A DNA stretch of 64,000 nucleotides, taken from NCBI GenBank assembly GCA_036245805.1, contig BTRK01000005.1:15662984-15726983 (forward strand), read 5' to 3'. The notes under the pieces were generated by a model that was not told the DNA's origin, did no database searches, and saw only the letters and a list, made by a program, of their open reading frames with translations. Below, in pieces: positions 63,939 to 64,000 of the stretch. The DNA is from Pristionchus mayeri. Its lineage: Eukaryota; Nematoda; Chromadorea; Rhabditida; Neodiplogasteridae. Position 1 is the first letter of the stretch, and each line of letters starts with the position of its first letter. The position numbers were made by a program, and so were the translations under genes.

Positions 63939-64000
63939 AGGAGTTTAATTATATAACAATCATTGTTATCCTGGTATATGCGATTTAAAGCATGTAAATT

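Larger units (their letters stand above)
58915..64000. repeat. Giant palindrome: inverted duplication of the 3' end of the chitinase-like gene
   Basis: The left arm 58915-61368 and right arm 61547-64000 are inverse complements (mirror centre 61457.5), identical at every place compared, with a 178-bp unique centre (61369-61546). The right arm runs off the window, so each arm is at least 2,454 bp. The arms contain the last chitinase-like exons and a short opposing gene fragment. The inner breakpoint lies inside exon 61512-61612. Either a very young inverted duplication or an assembly or library artefact. Confidence 0.95.

Noticed and set aside
1..64000. CRISPR arrays, bacterial operons or phage
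   Set aside because: The spliceosomal introns and nematode gene families throughout are eukaryotic; the tandem repeats seen are transposon-derived and lack spacer structure.

Overview
The window looks like a chromosomal piece of a free-living nematode. It holds a W(X6)W-amide neuropeptide precursor resembling C. elegans nlp-38, secreted transthyretin-like (TTR-like) genes with the nematode-type layout, a CYP4-like cytochrome P450, and a LysM/GH18 chitinase-like gene. Introns are often only 43-60 nt, some with GC-AG ends, and exons average about 75-100 nt, which recalls diplogastrids such as Pristionchus; the genus is inference.

Layout. 1-4.9 kb: a LINE reverse-transcriptase fragment, the CYP4-like P450 (probably decayed) flanked by two small palindromic repeats, and a Merlin-type transposase remnant. 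5.3-9.9 kb (minus strand): a TTR-like cluster with two complete seven-exon genes, one truncated tandem copy and one decayed copy. 10.5-18.5 kb (minus): a 25-exon gene for a 606-aa coiled-coil protein with an N-myristoylation-like start; its introns carry several inverted-repeat elements. 18.5-26.8 kb: gene-poor, with small palindromic elements. 26.8-27.7 kb (plus): the neuropeptide gene. 28.7-63.4 kb (plus): a single inferred gene whose exons encode a signal peptide, a possible beta-trefoil, a Ser/Thr/Pro linker, seven LysM domains, an unknown region of about 500 aa, a GH18 domain and two Cys-rich chitin-binding domains.

That last gene is stuffed with transposons. Its introns hold a gag-protease-only LTR retrotransposon, a mariner-ended element containing five 798-bp tandem repeats, a mariner with a dead transposase, a Tc1-like fold-back, a second large mariner-ended element with a nested LINE and fold-back, and a Helitron. 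Next to the Helitron lies an inverted duplication of the gene's own 3' end, forming a palindrome with arms of at least 2.45 kb and a 178-bp centre. A TGA interrupts the GH18 frame.

Most notable patterns: a family of roughly 370-bp TTAA-ended inverted-repeat elements, at least two of which carry perfect tRNA-type A and B boxes; the giant palindrome; the tandem array that copies a splice donor; and the gag-protease-only retrotransposon. Exon borders were inferred by eye from splice sites and reading phase; family calls come from motif recognition without database searches.
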